From the NCBI GenBank assembly GCA_036925085.1, contig JAUPFP010000001.1, positions 1,963,501 to 2,027,500 of the forward strand: a stretch of 64,000 bases of DNA, given 5' to 3'. The position numbers and the translations under genes were made by a program. This stretch comes from Brachycybe producta. Taxonomy: Eukaryota; Arthropoda; Diplopoda; Playtdesmida; Andrognathidae. Below are positions 36,743-50,000 of the stretch, in pieces (within the stretch, counting starts at the first letter, position 1; the number at the start of each line of letters is the position of its first letter). Below the pieces are notes generated by a model, which was not told the DNA's origin, made no database searches, and was given only the letters and a program-made list of their open reading frames with translations.

Positions 36743-36859
36743 TGAAATCGTAAAGTTCTCGGACAGGCAAAGTAAAAAAAAAAGTAACCGGCTTGTCTCT
36801 GACCCTATTCAATGGTACATCCCTTCAAAATAGTCTTCTCGTGAATTTGGTGTAAAATT

Positions 36860-37500
36860 TCCCTGAGCCTTCTAGTTTTTAAATGGAAAATCAAAAACCG
36901 GGAACCTCAACTGTATGTGGATATATTTTCTAGTTTCTTTATATTTTCTAGTTTCTTGTAAAATGTTATTAATTTACACAAATTACGCATAGCTGTTTAG
37001 TTTTTAGGTTGAGGTTCCCGGTTTTGGATTTTCTATTTAAAAAACTAGAAGATGCACAGACATTTCTTTTTAGGGTTTAGTTTGAGGATGTGTTTTCTAG
37101 TTTTTTTTTTTAAATTTCATTCATTTCCACTCAGCTGTTTAGTTTTTTTGAAAATATTTTGTGTTTTGATCTCCTTATGTTAAATGTATAGGTAGTTGAG
37201 GTTCCCAGTTTTGGTTTTCTATTTAAAAAAACTAGAAGGTGCACAGAATTTTCCTTTTCAGGGTTAACTTGTGGATGTGTTTTCTAGTTTCTTTTAAAAC
37301 TTCATTCATTTCCATTCAGCTGTTTAGTTTTTAGAAAATATTTTGTGTTTTGATCTTCTCATGTAAAATGTATAATGCTCGTATGAGGAGTTGTGGTTCC
37401 CGGTTTCTGATTTTCTATTTAAAAACTAGAAGGTGCACAGAAATGTCCATTTAGGTTAATGCTTGTGGATGTATCTTCTAGTTTTTTTTTTAAATTTAAT
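36860..37500. repeat. 187-195-bp tandem repeat with an inverted first unit
   Basis: GAGGTTCCCGGTTTTGGATT then CTATTTAAAAAACTAGAAG begins units at about 37011, 37198 and 37393. An inverted copy, AAAATCAAAAACCGGGAACC, is at 36890. The units include TTTTCTAGTTTC, so this array is built from an F1-like piece. Confidence 0.85.
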
Positions 37501-38895
37501 TCATTTATACTGAGCTGTTTAATTTTTACAATTGTTAAAAAACAATTGTGAAGAAAATTTAAACATTTTGCGAAAATTGTGAAAAAATTAATTAACTTTG
37601 AATAAATTAAAAAAAAAATACTTGTTAATTGAACAACAAATACAATTTATGTAATTTATATTTAATAATTTAATCAGAAAGATATACTGTAAATACATAT
37701 TACAGGAGATTTTGTACTTTTTCTTGAAAAATTCTTTAAAGTTTTATAATTTCTTTTACTTAAAATTGCCAAAACAATTATGTGATTTTTGTCCAATATT
37801 TTTTAAAAAAAATTGTAAATTATCTTAAAATGTTTTTAAATTTTCAGATTTATCTTTCTCCACATACATATTGCAAAAAAAAATATTTTCTAAAAAAAAA
37901 AATAGTGAAAATTATTAAAACCCAATCGCATTTAATGTTATTTTGTATTGTTGTTATTATTGTCAAATTAAATGGGCCTTTTTGGCAACCACAATTGATC
38001 ATGTCTAGTTTTGAAAATAAATAAAGATTTCAAGTTTGTATTTAAATTCTATTATGAGTTGATTGTGAGCCTTTGTGGTTGAGATTTTTTTTTAAAAAAT
38101 TTTGATCCACTTTTTGAAAAAAAAAATGCTTAAAGCACTTTTCTCACTCTCCTTAGAAATTCTTTTATATTTTTTTGCCCTATGTGTAGTGTGGTGTCCT
38201 GCCCCACAGGAGGTCCAATCATTGAATCCCATTCAAGGTTCTACAATGAAGATGAAAAATGATCTAGTAAATCTCACGTTTATTATAATACAACACACAT
38301 TGTACACCCAATTTTTGTTACTTATTTATCTCCTATTGACTCTCCTTATATATTTTGGTGCGCACAACTTACGACCATGTTAATGTCAAGGTGAACAATT
38401 AGACATTTTGTACAATTTCTAGACATTTTATGGAACCATACAGCTTGGTATTAATGTTTATAATGTATAGCATTTTTAGGCATTGTGCAGAATGTAGAAT
38501 GCAGAAAAATGGTTTAATTTTCCATATTGCCTAAATTGTTATAAATTTTTACTGATTTATAATAAAATTGTTGGTGTTTGCATAATGCCTAAAATACCAT
38601 GAAATTTTGTACATATTTAGTAAAAATTACTAATTTTACATATTGTCTAAAATCTTACTGAGATACTGTACATTCAAATTGGTTTGCATAACGCCTAAAA
38701 TGCCACGAATTGTATTGATTAACCTTCAAATAAGTGATTTTGCACATTACCTAGAACACCCTTGAATTGTGCAGATTTACTACCGAAATCGTTAATTTTA
38801 CAAATTTTCTAGAAAAGCTTTGGAGTAACTTGATTTTTTTTTATTTTGGCACAAACACCACAAAAATGGTAAAATTTAATAGTCTGTACAATTTC
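37501..38895. other. AT-rich interval with family I pieces
   Basis: 38440-38820 has several GCCTAAAATACC and GTACATTC pieces of family I. Frames 37782-38024 and 38102-38383 have no support. Confidence 0.55.
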
Positions 38896-39204
38896 TAGAG
38901 CACGGATTTTTATGCAATATCAAGCAGATGTTTCTCAATTTGTGGCCCAAGTATCACATCATTAGAGCAACTGCAATTATGCTTTTTCTAATAAAGAAAA
39001 AAAAACACTGATTAGAGGCTAGGGCTCTAGTACAATATTTGTCAACTGGCAGTAACCAGACATCTAGCCTCTCTAACCTGCCTTTTTGATTAAAAAAAAG
39101 GTATAATTGCAATGGCTACTAATGATAATGATTATATCACAATTATTCCTTGGGCCACAGATTGAGAAACAGTAGCTTGATACTGCATAAAAATCCGAGC
39201 CCTA
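38896..39204. mobile_element. MITE family A, copy 4 (complete)
   Basis: TAGAGCACGGATTTTTATGC left, TGCATAAAAATCCGAGCCCT right, with GATTAGAGGCTAGGGCTC and CTAGCCTCTCTAACC inside. TA at both edges. Confidence 0.85.
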
Positions 39205-42131
39205 ACAATTACCTTGTCAACGTGCACATTTGCATTACATGCTAGCAGATAATCATGATAAGCAATTCCTTACTGTCAGGGCCTCAAAACTGGCGATTTT
39301 AAACACTGCCTAGTAATTATACGAAATAGTTTATTTTCTACATTGAAGCCACTAAGGTGGATGATTCCCTCCCCCCTCCCTGTTTTACTTTCAACTTGCT
39401 ATTCTACTTTTATTCCAAACAAAATACTTGAATAGTCACTTTGTTGTGTTGAATCAAATTGAATATATCTTTGTGGTCCTCCAATAATAAATATGACTTC
39501 AAAAGAAATTTCTCTCTAAAAGTGTGAACTTTTGTTGAAGTTGGGTTACTTTTGGTATCATCATTATCACTTTTAGCCTCTTCCCTCCTTACCTTATCTT
39601 ATCTTATAATCTCTTTCTCATTTTTTTGATGCCACAAAAGTTGATGTATACATCTTAATTAAACTCAATGCAACATTAATCTTTTGAGTTCTTTGATTTT
39701 GAAATGACAATGTCACCCATATATAACACAAGACACACAATATTTCAAAATATAATATATATTCTTCAACACTTAAAATTTTTGAATATAGTCAATCCCC
39801 TATTATAAGGGTCTTAGGGACCTAGAGACCTTACCCTTAGTCAAATGCTTTACTTTTATATCTTTTAAGTATCTTTTTTCTATTGGAGTCTTTTGTTGAA
39901 AAGAAAAAAAACTCAACAAACTCCCTTCTTTTTTGTTGTCAAATTGTTGTGTGACCACATTTTGAATTCTTTTATTGTTGTCCCTTCTTTGATATTGTCT
40001 TCAATTTGAACAATGGTCACTTTGGTCAAACAGATTTTAAATTTTAAACCACACAAAATAGAAGTTATATACTGTACCTTATCGTCTCCTATAATAAAAG
40101 CAAACATTTTCTGCAAAAATTCACATTAAAATCACTGATTTTTCACTCTTCTTCACGTTTCTATTACAAAAAAGTATTTAATTAGTTAACATTGTTCATA
40201 GATGGCGCTGATAATTAAAATAATTAACAAGAAAATTAAACAGTGTGATCAAAGTATAATGACCAATGTCACGACTTTTCAAAATAAACCACTTATTTCT
40301 GTTTAATTTTTTTACTTTTAATTTTGAACTATTTAATTTTGTTTTTCTGTTAAAAAAGAACAAGGATTTCATTTAATTACTAATTAATATTGTCAACAGA
40401 TGGCGCTAATATAACTTAAATGATTAACAAGAAAATGAAAGTATGATTAAAGTAGGCCTACACAATGATCAAATGATTATGATTTATTTAATTTAATTTA
40501 GTAATTTTTATTTTTAACGTTTAATTTTGAACTATTTTAATTTTTTTTTATAAAATGAAACTTATTTTTTTTAATTTAGTTATATTTCCTGCATGTAAAC
40601 GTTGAAAATTTAAATATTTTAGGCATTTTTAAAGACTTAATGCTTTTTTTTTTGAAGAAATAAAAATTTAATCGAAAACTTAAAACAAATGACATTAATT
40701 TAATTTTATGTTAAATTAATTTTTATTTTGTTAAGATTTTTTGTCCTTCAAATGAAGCAAATTTTTAATTTTAATTTTAAATTTATAAAGTTTGAAAAAT
40801 AATTTTAATTTAAAAAAAATATTATTAATGTTGATAAACATTTAGGCCTGATCCCCACACAGACCACTTTTAAACCGCAAAATGAAGTCCGATTGTCGCG
40901 AAAACCGACCAGTTTTTACATAGAAAATACGCTCGAACTTACTAACCACATTTGAACCACAGTCCAATCACTTACGACTTCATTTTGCGATGGAAAAATT
41001 TTCAAATTTTCAAATTTTTAAACAAAATTACTGAAATTGATAAAAAAAAGTTAGAAATTTCTGAAATAAACCCTTTTTTTTCTTCTCTAAATTTGAATTT
41101 TACAAAAGCTAATTATTGATTTCAATATTATTATTTTGTATATTTCCTAATTTAATTCCAAATAAATATAGATTTAATTTAAAAAAATTCATATTTGTAT
41201 ATAACGATATAACGAAAACCACTGTTTAAATTGTTAAAATAATAATTAAGAGACATCCAATTTGAAAGGAAGACGAAATATTTTAATTTAATTTATTTTT
41301 TTTATATAAAACAAGTTCATTTTAAAATTGGAGTAATTTTGTAAATTGACAATCGCACAAAATTGAACAGTAATAACCAGTTTTTTCATACATTATTATT
41401 ATATGATTATACAAAAAAAAAACCATATTTATGAACAAATAAAAATGGTTTAATTTTTACAAATAATTTCTTTTCAAGGCATATCCATGGTACACACAAA
41501 TGAGCATATTGAGATTAATAATTTATTATCAGTATTATTAATATTAATAATCATTATTATTATTATTGCAAAATAATTTATATCGATTGTAAAAAATAAT
41601 AAAAACATTTTTATATATATACCAAAAAAGGGTAATGAGGACTCCCTGTTGATTTATGTAAATTTCGTGTTTTATCTTTTAAAATTTAATTATTTAAAAA
41701 AAAAATGATTATTAAGTTACATTTTTAATCATTTTTATTACTACAATAAACGATATTTTAATGATTTTTATTCCTTGAGAAATTCACAGATAAAATAAAC
41801 CCAACAGATGGTTTGAAAGTTTTTTGTTTTGTTTTGTTGGGAAGACATTTTTGATTTGCATATTATTAATATTTGCAATCTAGTAACTAATCTATAATAA
41901 AATTAATTAGAAACATCACAGTAATTTTTTTTTTGTTCGTACAATTTAGATTAGTTGGAATAGTTAATTTTGTAACATTTTTGAATTGCTTTTAATTTGC
42001 TTTTAAATAATACAGAAAGGAGGCACTTTGTGGTTATAGTTTTAATTTCAGATTGTGTTTTTTTTTAAACAAAATCTAATTTATTCTGTTTTTTCAGAAG
42101 AACAAAATTAAGAATAAACTAGAAAAAAAAA
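39205..42131. other. AT-rich interval, no gene seen
   Basis: 40845-40995 contains CCGCAAAATGAAGTC and GACTTCATTTTGCGATGG as inverted partners around a GC-richer centre, a possible small MITE. AGATGGCGCTGATAAT at 40201 and AGATGGCGCTAATATA at 40399 mark a local duplication of about 200 bp. Nothing else. Confidence 0.5.
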
Positions 42132-42322
42132 GTGTTTTAGAAACTAGAAGGCGGTAGCTTAAGTTGTTATCTTTCAAAATAAACTTTTTATAGACAAAAT
42201 TTTAAAAATATTCATCATCTTGCTTAAAGTTGGGTCATTTTCAAACGAACTTAAAAAGGCTTATTTTGAAAGATATCAACATGAACATAGCCTTAAGTGA
42301 TTTACTCTTCTAGTTTCTAAAA
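42132..42322. mobile_element. F1 foldback element
   Basis: Begins GTTTTAGAAACTAGAAG and ends CTTCTAGTTTCTAAAA, with inner arms TATCTTTCAAAATAAACTTT and AGGCTTATTTTGAAAGATAT also inverted. About 190 bp, no coding capacity. A more diverged relative lies at about 42520-42690. Confidence 0.75.
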
Positions 42323-42690
42323 AAAATATTCAAGTTTTTCTTCATTTTTTCCATCTAAAAGACAGAATAATCACAGTTTGAGAGGTTTATTTACACCTTT
42401 AAAACCACCTTAAGGTATTTTTTTATAAGTAAGCCATTGCAAAATAAGCTAGAAAACAATGGAATAGAAAATTATAAAACTTTACCTTATTCTGAAATTT
42501 TAGAAGAAAAAAAAAATTCACAATTTATGAAGAATACTAGAAGAGTAAATGATTTCATTTTCATTTTTTGGTATATTTTAAAATGAAAAATTTTCCAATA
42601 GTTTGGCAACATTTTATTTCATGAAATATCAAACATGAAAATCTCTTAATTGATTAATTTTCTCTTCTAGTTTCTAATTAAACTGCTGAA

Positions 42691-43632
42691 ACCACAGAAT
42701 AAGAATGAAGAGATTTAATTTTCTCCATTAGTTCTGTTGCATATGACGGCCATATTGTTTGCTATAATTTCAAAATTAGGTGACGTATTAAGAATTGAAT
42801 CGTTCACTTTAAAAGATAAATTTATTAATACAAATTATATAAAATTATCCAATTTTATATGGAATTTTATGTGTGTACATAAAATGCTTGAACATTTTTT
42901 TCATCAACCAATCAAAATTTATACCTATTATTTTTGTTTTATATAAAACTTATATAAAACTAACGAAATTTTAGTTATTTTTCTGCACATCTGTGGGTGA
43001 GGGGAGGGTCCTTTAGTCTTCATATCAAAGTTAAATTATGAAAAAAAAAATCGCTCAGAAAATAACCTAGAAATTTCTATCACAAGAAATAATTGATTTT
43101 TTTGTTTGGAGATAAATAACAATTAGATTAATGAATAAAAATGAAACAAAATTCATGAATTTTCAACTAAAAAATGATAAGATTTTGAATAATAACTGGC
43201 CATAATACTTGAAACTAAATATATTTCTTTAAAATTACTGTTCAAAGAACCATAGCAGCAGCAGCACACACAGAGAACATATCCAAAATTTAAGGCACAT
43301 TGTCATTGTTGCACCATGTTGAGCTATGTTGCACCATGTTGCGCCATGTTGCATTATGTTGCGCCATGTTGCATTATGTTGCAACCATGTTTCTGCAACA
43401 ATTTAACAACACGGGTTTCATAACATTATCCATTTTGTTCTTCATTTTTGTTTTTGTTTGGATAAAATCACCCATTTCAAAAGGTGACTTGACTGAAACA
43501 CGAGCTCTTGTTGCACGGTTGTGATCACTTTTTGGTCCCAAATTTTGTCACAAATGACAACAGTAACCTTGGTATCTCTTGATTTTTAATAACACAGAAA
43601 TAATTAATTCGACCTTGTGTATGGGGCATGTG
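42691..43632 (-). other. eyg 3' flank and probable 3' UTR
   Basis: Downstream of the TGA at 43633. Minus-strand ATTAAA occurs just after the stop near 43585, and AATAAA near 42820; neither can be proved to be the poly(A) signal. The 12-bp repeat below lies here. Otherwise AT-rich. Confidence 0.4.
43308..43392. repeat. short tandem repeat CATGTTGCGC in the eyg 3' flank
   Basis: Units such as TTGCACCATG, TTGCGCCATG and TTGCATTATG alternate over about 85 bp, with a period near 11-12 bp. It lies 240 bp below the eyg stop and may be transcribed in the 3' UTR. Confidence 0.75.
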
Positions 43633-44001
43633 TCAATCGACGACGTCGGGTTCGTCGTCGGATTCGTCGGCGTCTTCGGCGGCTTCGTCGTCCGAAGAAG
43701 GTCTCGAATTAGGTCTCGAGTGATCTTCGGAAGACATTCTGCTATATTCTGGCCTCGTGGTGGCGGTTGTGGTGGCCGTTGATCTTGCTGGAGAAAAAGC
43801 CGAATTTTCTCCTCCTAATGTCAATTTATTCGAAGATGGTTGTGGTCCGGTACGCAAGTTAGTAGCGACCATAGGTTCCGGAGACGTGGAGCCAGGGGTG
43901 GAAGGCGAATGGGGCGATTGGGGCAGATGACCGTGGAAAGGCTTCAACATGTTCATACGTTGATGACGGCGCCACTTTGCTCGTCTGTTAGAAAACCACA
44001 C
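43633..44001 (-). CDS. eyg: eyg exon 6: homeodomain recognition helix and C-terminus
   Basis: Acceptor AATGTACAG precedes 44001; phase 0; ends with TGA at 43633-43635 after 122 codons. It starts [19 protein letters not shown]: Trp48, Phe49, Ser50 and Asn51 of the recognition helix are all present. The remaining tail is low-complexity Pro/Ser/Thr followed by an acidic end ([19 protein letters not shown]). GC content is far above the surrounding DNA, and apparent plus-strand frames over it are shadows. Confidence 0.96.
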   Translation of the reverse strand: MWFSNRRAKWRRHQRMNMLKPFHGHLPQSPHSPSTPGSTSPEPMVATNLRTGPQPSSNKLTLGGENSAFSPARSTATTTATTRPEYSRMSSEDHSRPNSRPSSDDEAAEDADESDDEPDVVD

Positions 44002-47000
44002 CTGTACATTAAAATTCGACAGAATTACACGGCGCTAATAATTAACATTAACAAAAAATGTTATCATTTCTAAATGTCTTACTTCCAGAGAAGAAATTTG
44101 GCAAAATTTATTATCGAAAATTATGATGTAAAAATAAGCGAAATTTTTATATATAATATCTATGTGTTGTAGAGACATTGTGAATTATAGTCAAAATTGA
44201 GACAATGTATTTTTGTTGTGCAAAAATGTGAAGCTAAAAACCAAAAATTATGAAACTTTTCCATCATATTCATATTTTGTCGTAAATAATGCCGAAAATT
44301 TGACAAAAATTTCTCTTTTGATTTTTGTGAAAAATAAACGACATTATTTAACTTTTTTTCTAAAACAAAATTAATCAAAAATCTTGAATATTTTATGAAA
44401 TCTTGCTTGAAAATAGTGAAATTATTGAAATAAAATCTATGTAAAAACTTGTTTAAAATTTTGTAATATTTTTCATATTTTTGTTATTTTATTTTTCAAA
44501 TTTCTAAAAAAAAAATATAAATTTTCAGTCTCATTTCTAAAAAATGTTGTAATTTGTGTTAATATTTCTAAAAAAACATTTACTTTTTGTTCAAATTTGG
44601 ATAATTTTTTTTTTACTTTTTCTTCTAATTTCCAAAAAAAAAAATTGCGTAATGTTTATTAAAATTACTAAAAATGATGAACTTCTCATTCAAATTTCTA
44701 AAAAATGTCTACTAATTTGTTAAAAAGTTTTTACTTTGTTAATTTTACTTTAATAATTAAAAAAATGTTTGCAAAAATTTAATTAAAATGGAGAAAAATA
44801 TTGTCAAATTATTAAATTATGTAATAGAAAAATTAACAAAAATTATTATTAAAAAAATAAAAATAAAATTTAACCAAAAAGTTGTATTATTTTTAAAAAT
44901 ATTTATCAGTCCCCCCCTCCTTTCTATTAATTTTACTTTTAAGTTGCTTGACTGTAATTGTAATTACTAATTAACTAAGTAGTTTATGTTTGTTTAATAT
45001 GTTTGTTGATATTTTTATGTTTAGAGGAGAAAAAAAAAATGATTGACAAATTAATTAATTAATTCTAATTAATTCTTACCTGAACTCTGGCTTCGGATAA
45101 ATTGGTTTTTGAAGCCAATCTTTCTCTCGTGCTAACACACGGATAATGGGTCTTTTCAAATTCTTCCTCTAAAACTTCGAGTTGTTCTTGACTAAATGTT
45201 GTTCGATTACGACGGAATTTTGGTCGATCTGCTGCATCCGAACTACCGCCATCATCACTATCGGAACCTAATTAATTTAAAATTTAAGCAATTAATTAAT
45301 TAGACACAAGAGTAAATTACAAAGACTAAAGTAAACTCCAAAAAACCTAGTAAAATCAAAACTGGATTCAGAAAAAAAAATTGTTTAAAATATAAGCGTA
45401 GATTAAAAAAAAGTACTTAAATTGTTTAAAAAATTATTGAAAAGTTTTAAAAAGTTCAAAATTGCATTGAAAAGTTGTAAAAAGTTCCAAATTGAATTAA
45501 AAAGTTTGAAAAAGTTCCAAATTGAATTAAAAAGTTTTTGAAAAGTTCAAAATTGCGTTGAAAAGTTTTAAAAAGTTCAAAATTGCATTGAAAAGTTTTA
45601 AAAAGTTCAAAATTGAATTAAAAAGTTTTAAAAAGTTCAAAACTTGATTTGAAAAACTTTAATAAATACTCAAATTTTGCTAAAAAAATTGACAAACGTT
45701 TTAATATATTTAAAAATTAGTAATAAAAGTTATGAAAATATAGTAAAATTTTTGAAAAAAAGAAGTTTAAAAATTTTGAAAAGTAAAAAAAATTCAAAAA
45801 TGCATAATAATTTTAAAAAGTAATAAAATGTTTTGGAAAAAAAAATATTACAAGTTTTGAAAAAAGTGCTAAGTTGTTGAAAAATGTTTTAAAATTTTTT
45901 GAAAAAATAATAAATAGTTTTGAAAATTTAGAGATTTTTTTCCAAAAATAATATTGCTTTTTCAGTTAAAAATGAATGAAAATTATCACCTGGTCCTCCT
46001 CCTCCTCCTCTCCTGTGTTCAGCTAATGCAGCCAATGACTGTGGTGAAGGAATGATACTAGAAGGGCCTTCAGAGGCACTAGAAGAAACAGCGGTGGCTG
46101 ATGGGAAAGGGTTCCATAGATGAGGTGCAGTTGCCGTCCATGGAAATGCATACGGATGATACATTCCATAACCGGCTGCTCGAGCAAATTCGGCAGCTGC
46201 TCGTTCAGCTGCACGATTTCTTAGGATACGATTGATGGAACTCACGCTAGGAGCTGTGTTGTTTGTGCAAACACCTTTAAATTAAAATATCAAACAATTA
46301 AAAACCGTGGGAAAAATTCACTAATTAATAAATGGAAAAGCAAAAAAAAAAATTGTTAAGATTTTCAAAATTATAAAAAAACAATACGAAATAAAATAAT
46401 TAAAACATTAAAATAGAGAAAATTCTAGAGAAAAAAAACAATATATGAAAATATAATTTGATATATTTAGTCCACATTTTTTAACAAAATATTTTCGGTT
46501 GAAATTTCTAAAAAAATATTACATTTATATCAAAAATTATTATTTTTTGGGTGAAAATTCTGAGAAAATGATAAAATAAATAAAATTTTATAAAAATTTA
46601 TACTTTTAAGAAAATTCTGAAATATTGCGAAATTTGGAAAAAAAATTAATTTATAAAAAATATTTAAATTTTGTTAACATTTCTAATAACATTTTGAATT
46701 TTATTACATTTTCTAATAAAAATTTAAATTTTGTTAAAATTTCTAATAAAAATTTAAATTTTGTTAAAATTTCTAATAAAAATCTAAATTTTGTTAAAAT
46801 TTCTAATAAAAATTTAAATTTTGTTAAAATTTCTAATAAAAATTTAAATTTTGTTAAAATTTCTAATGAAATGTTTTGCTTTTTTGTCATTGAAATAAAT
46901 GTGTGAAAGAACAATATTGTAAAATTACGAAAAAAAGTGACATTTTTAACAATTTGATTTTATTCAGTCTTAAAAAACATTGTTCATTTTTGTCACATTT

Positions 47001-50000
47001 TTTTTGAAAAAAAATTCAAAAATTGTGAATAAATTAATACAAAATATTCATAATTTTGAAAAAATTAAAGAAAAAACATTCATAATTTTGAACACACAAA
47101 AAGAGAGAAAAATACTGTAAAAAAAATTACGAAACAAAACATTTTCTCAAGAAATGTTAATTAAATTCCTAATGTTGTTAATAAGAAGCAAAAAAAAAAA
47201 ACTTGATATCACAAACATATTTCTCATGAACAGTAATTATCAGAGGTCATTGTGATTTGAGATAAATCTATCATAAGATGTGTGAAAAAAAAAGAATGAT
47301 GAGATAGATCTGAATCTCATATATATTAGATGAGTTTCAATTTGCACTTTTGATCCAGAGACAGATTTTTCATTTTGTAACATATCACCAAAAACACATT
47401 AAGGACAAGGGAAGAAAAAATGGTGGTGTTGCCAGTTTCTAGTGGCGCCAATGTTCCTTATTGATTAATGAGTCTCATATGAAGGTATTTTTATAATGTG
47501 GTCCACAAACATTTGTTTGAAAACTCCTCACTTAGTACTACAAGTCTGTCTACAAGACTATAGAATTAGACCTATCACCACCCTTAGGTACACACATATA
47601 GGCCTATATGACATATACCATATATACCATAAATTCCATAATAAGTAGGGCTCGGATTTTTATGCTATAAAATATGCAAAGTATTTCTCAGTTTGTGGCT
47701 CCAAGTGCCAATTGTGACGTAAACATTATCATCATTATAGAGTAACTGCAATTATGTTATTTTAATCTAATAAAAAAAAAGCTTGTTAGAGGCTAGATGT
47801 CTGGTTACTATCAGTTGTCAACTAGAGAGTTCTAGTCTCTAACCAGTGTTTTTTTATTGAAAAATAACAAACATAATTGTTGGTTGATCTAAACGGAACT
47901 GTTACTTCACAATTGGCCCTTGGACCGAACAGATTGAGAAACATTTGCTTGATGTTGCATAAAAATCCGAGCCCTAATAAAAATAATGGATGTATATTTT
48001 AATATTAAGCGCAAATTTAAATATTAAAATTAGCACTTGAATTTTAATTTGAACTGTCTATCTGAGAAGAGTCCCAAACATAGGACAACTGTTTTATTAA
48101 GCACCCTTGAAAAGAGGGTATTTTCTATGTTGGAACCCTGTTTAGAGGGTTCAAGTTGACGTGCGACTGTCAAAATTTCTTTCTTGAATATGGGCTTTAT
48201 AATTGTTAGGTCACATTTTTCAGAATAAACTTGTTATTAAATGTTCGAAAATGAGCAATTTAAACAAAACAAAATTTTAACAACTTTTTTAAAAGTTTAT
48301 TAGAAACTAGAAAGTGTATTTAGTATAATAAAAAATTAACGTTCTTTATGGGAAAATATTTTTTTTACCGGTACTCGTCATTTTATTCACCTAAAATTTG
48401 TGTTTAAATAACCGTGAAAAGGGGGAATATTTTCAAAGCGTTCGAAACAGTTGGCCCTAAATTAATACACAACAAAATAAAGAATTTTCAAACTGCTTTA
48501 AAAAACGTATTTTAAAAAATAACGTTGTGAAAAACAGTTATTAGCGAACTCACCTATTATTCTAGTTTCTAACTAAATGTTTATCATTGTCTAAAATTGG
48601 TGTTAAAAATGGTGAAAAAAGAAAATATTTTCAAAGCGTTCGAGAAACAGTAAATTATTGCACAAAAATAAAAGATTTTCAACTTTTAAAAAAAGTTCAT
48701 TTTTATTTTTTAAAGATAACATCGTGAAAAACAGTTATTAGAAACTAGAATAGTAGGTGAGTTCCCTAAAACTGTTTTACACGACGTTATCTTTAAAAAT
48801 GAACTTTTTTAAAAGTTGAAAATCCTTTATTTTTTGTGCAATAATTTACTGTTTCGAACGCTTTGAAAATATTCTCTTTTTCACCGTTATTTAACACCAA
48901 TTTCACGTAATAATAAACATTTAGTTAGAAACTAGAATAGTAGGTGAGTTCGCTAATTAGATATTCATGTTTAAAGATAAAAATGTTATTAAAATTTTTA
49001 AAATTACTCAGCTTGTTAAGAAACAACAATTTAAAATAAAATGTTAATTAACAACTTAAAGTTACTTAATCCGAATATCTGCGCCATTTTTTTAAATTAA
49101 ACAATTTACTTGTATAAATGTAATAAAGTTAAGGCCAAATTCAAGAAGAAAACTTAACACTTGAAAGTTCAACTTTAACCCTTTAAACAGGATTCAAATA
49201 TAGAAATGTAAAAAAAACATGGTTAATTCAATACAATTGTAGAGACATTTTTCTATAAAAGAAATTCTTGCTCAGAGGGTATAAGTTGAAGTTCAAGTGC
49301 CAAGTTTATTTTTTTTCTTAAATTTGGTCCTTAGACTAGTTGTGTGTGTGTGTTTTTGGGAGGGTTATTAGAACTTAGCCTTGAGGTGTTAAGGATTTGT
49401 GATGAATTTTTGTTCTTGAGGGATGACATATTATGGATGAACATACCAAGTGCCCCATGAAAGAGGCTATTTAATCTTGAATATTATAAGAGGGGAGCTT
49501 TTTTGTAAAATGTACAATAACAAAATGGTATATATTTTGTTTTCTATTGTGCAATGGATGCAGTTAATTATAAAAAAAAAACTCTCAAGAGTTTTCTGAG
49601 AAGTTGATTAATTAGTTAAAATTAAATAAAATGCCATTAGTAATAAGGTAGGCCTAGTGTTGACGTGTTTTTTTTTTGGCTTTTTGGCTCGTGTGTAATA
49701 TATTTGGTAATCTAGAATCTTAAAAGGTTCCTTTTCAGAATTTTCTTTCAAAGTTGAGTTAAAATTCCTTTCTTAACCTCTTTATATTATGGCGAGCAGT
49801 TTTTTTTGTTTCTGTTAATTGTATTCTATCAATTAATTAACTCATACATCACATACATATAATACATATGAATGTGGATTTGAAATGTTATGTGTGTCTA
49901 GATTATTTTTTTTTTAAAATGTAAAAGTTCATTACACTAATATTAAATGTGTGTGTTTGTGTAATTAGACCTAATATTTTATAGGCAAACGCACCTTTAA

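Noticed and set aside
43579-44073. Plus-strand frames over eyg exon 6
   Set aside because: They are antisense shadows of a GC-rich real exon.
46625-46914. Repetitive proteins on both strands
   Set aside because: Translation of the 30-bp minisatellite; opens on both strands because the unit is a multiple of three.
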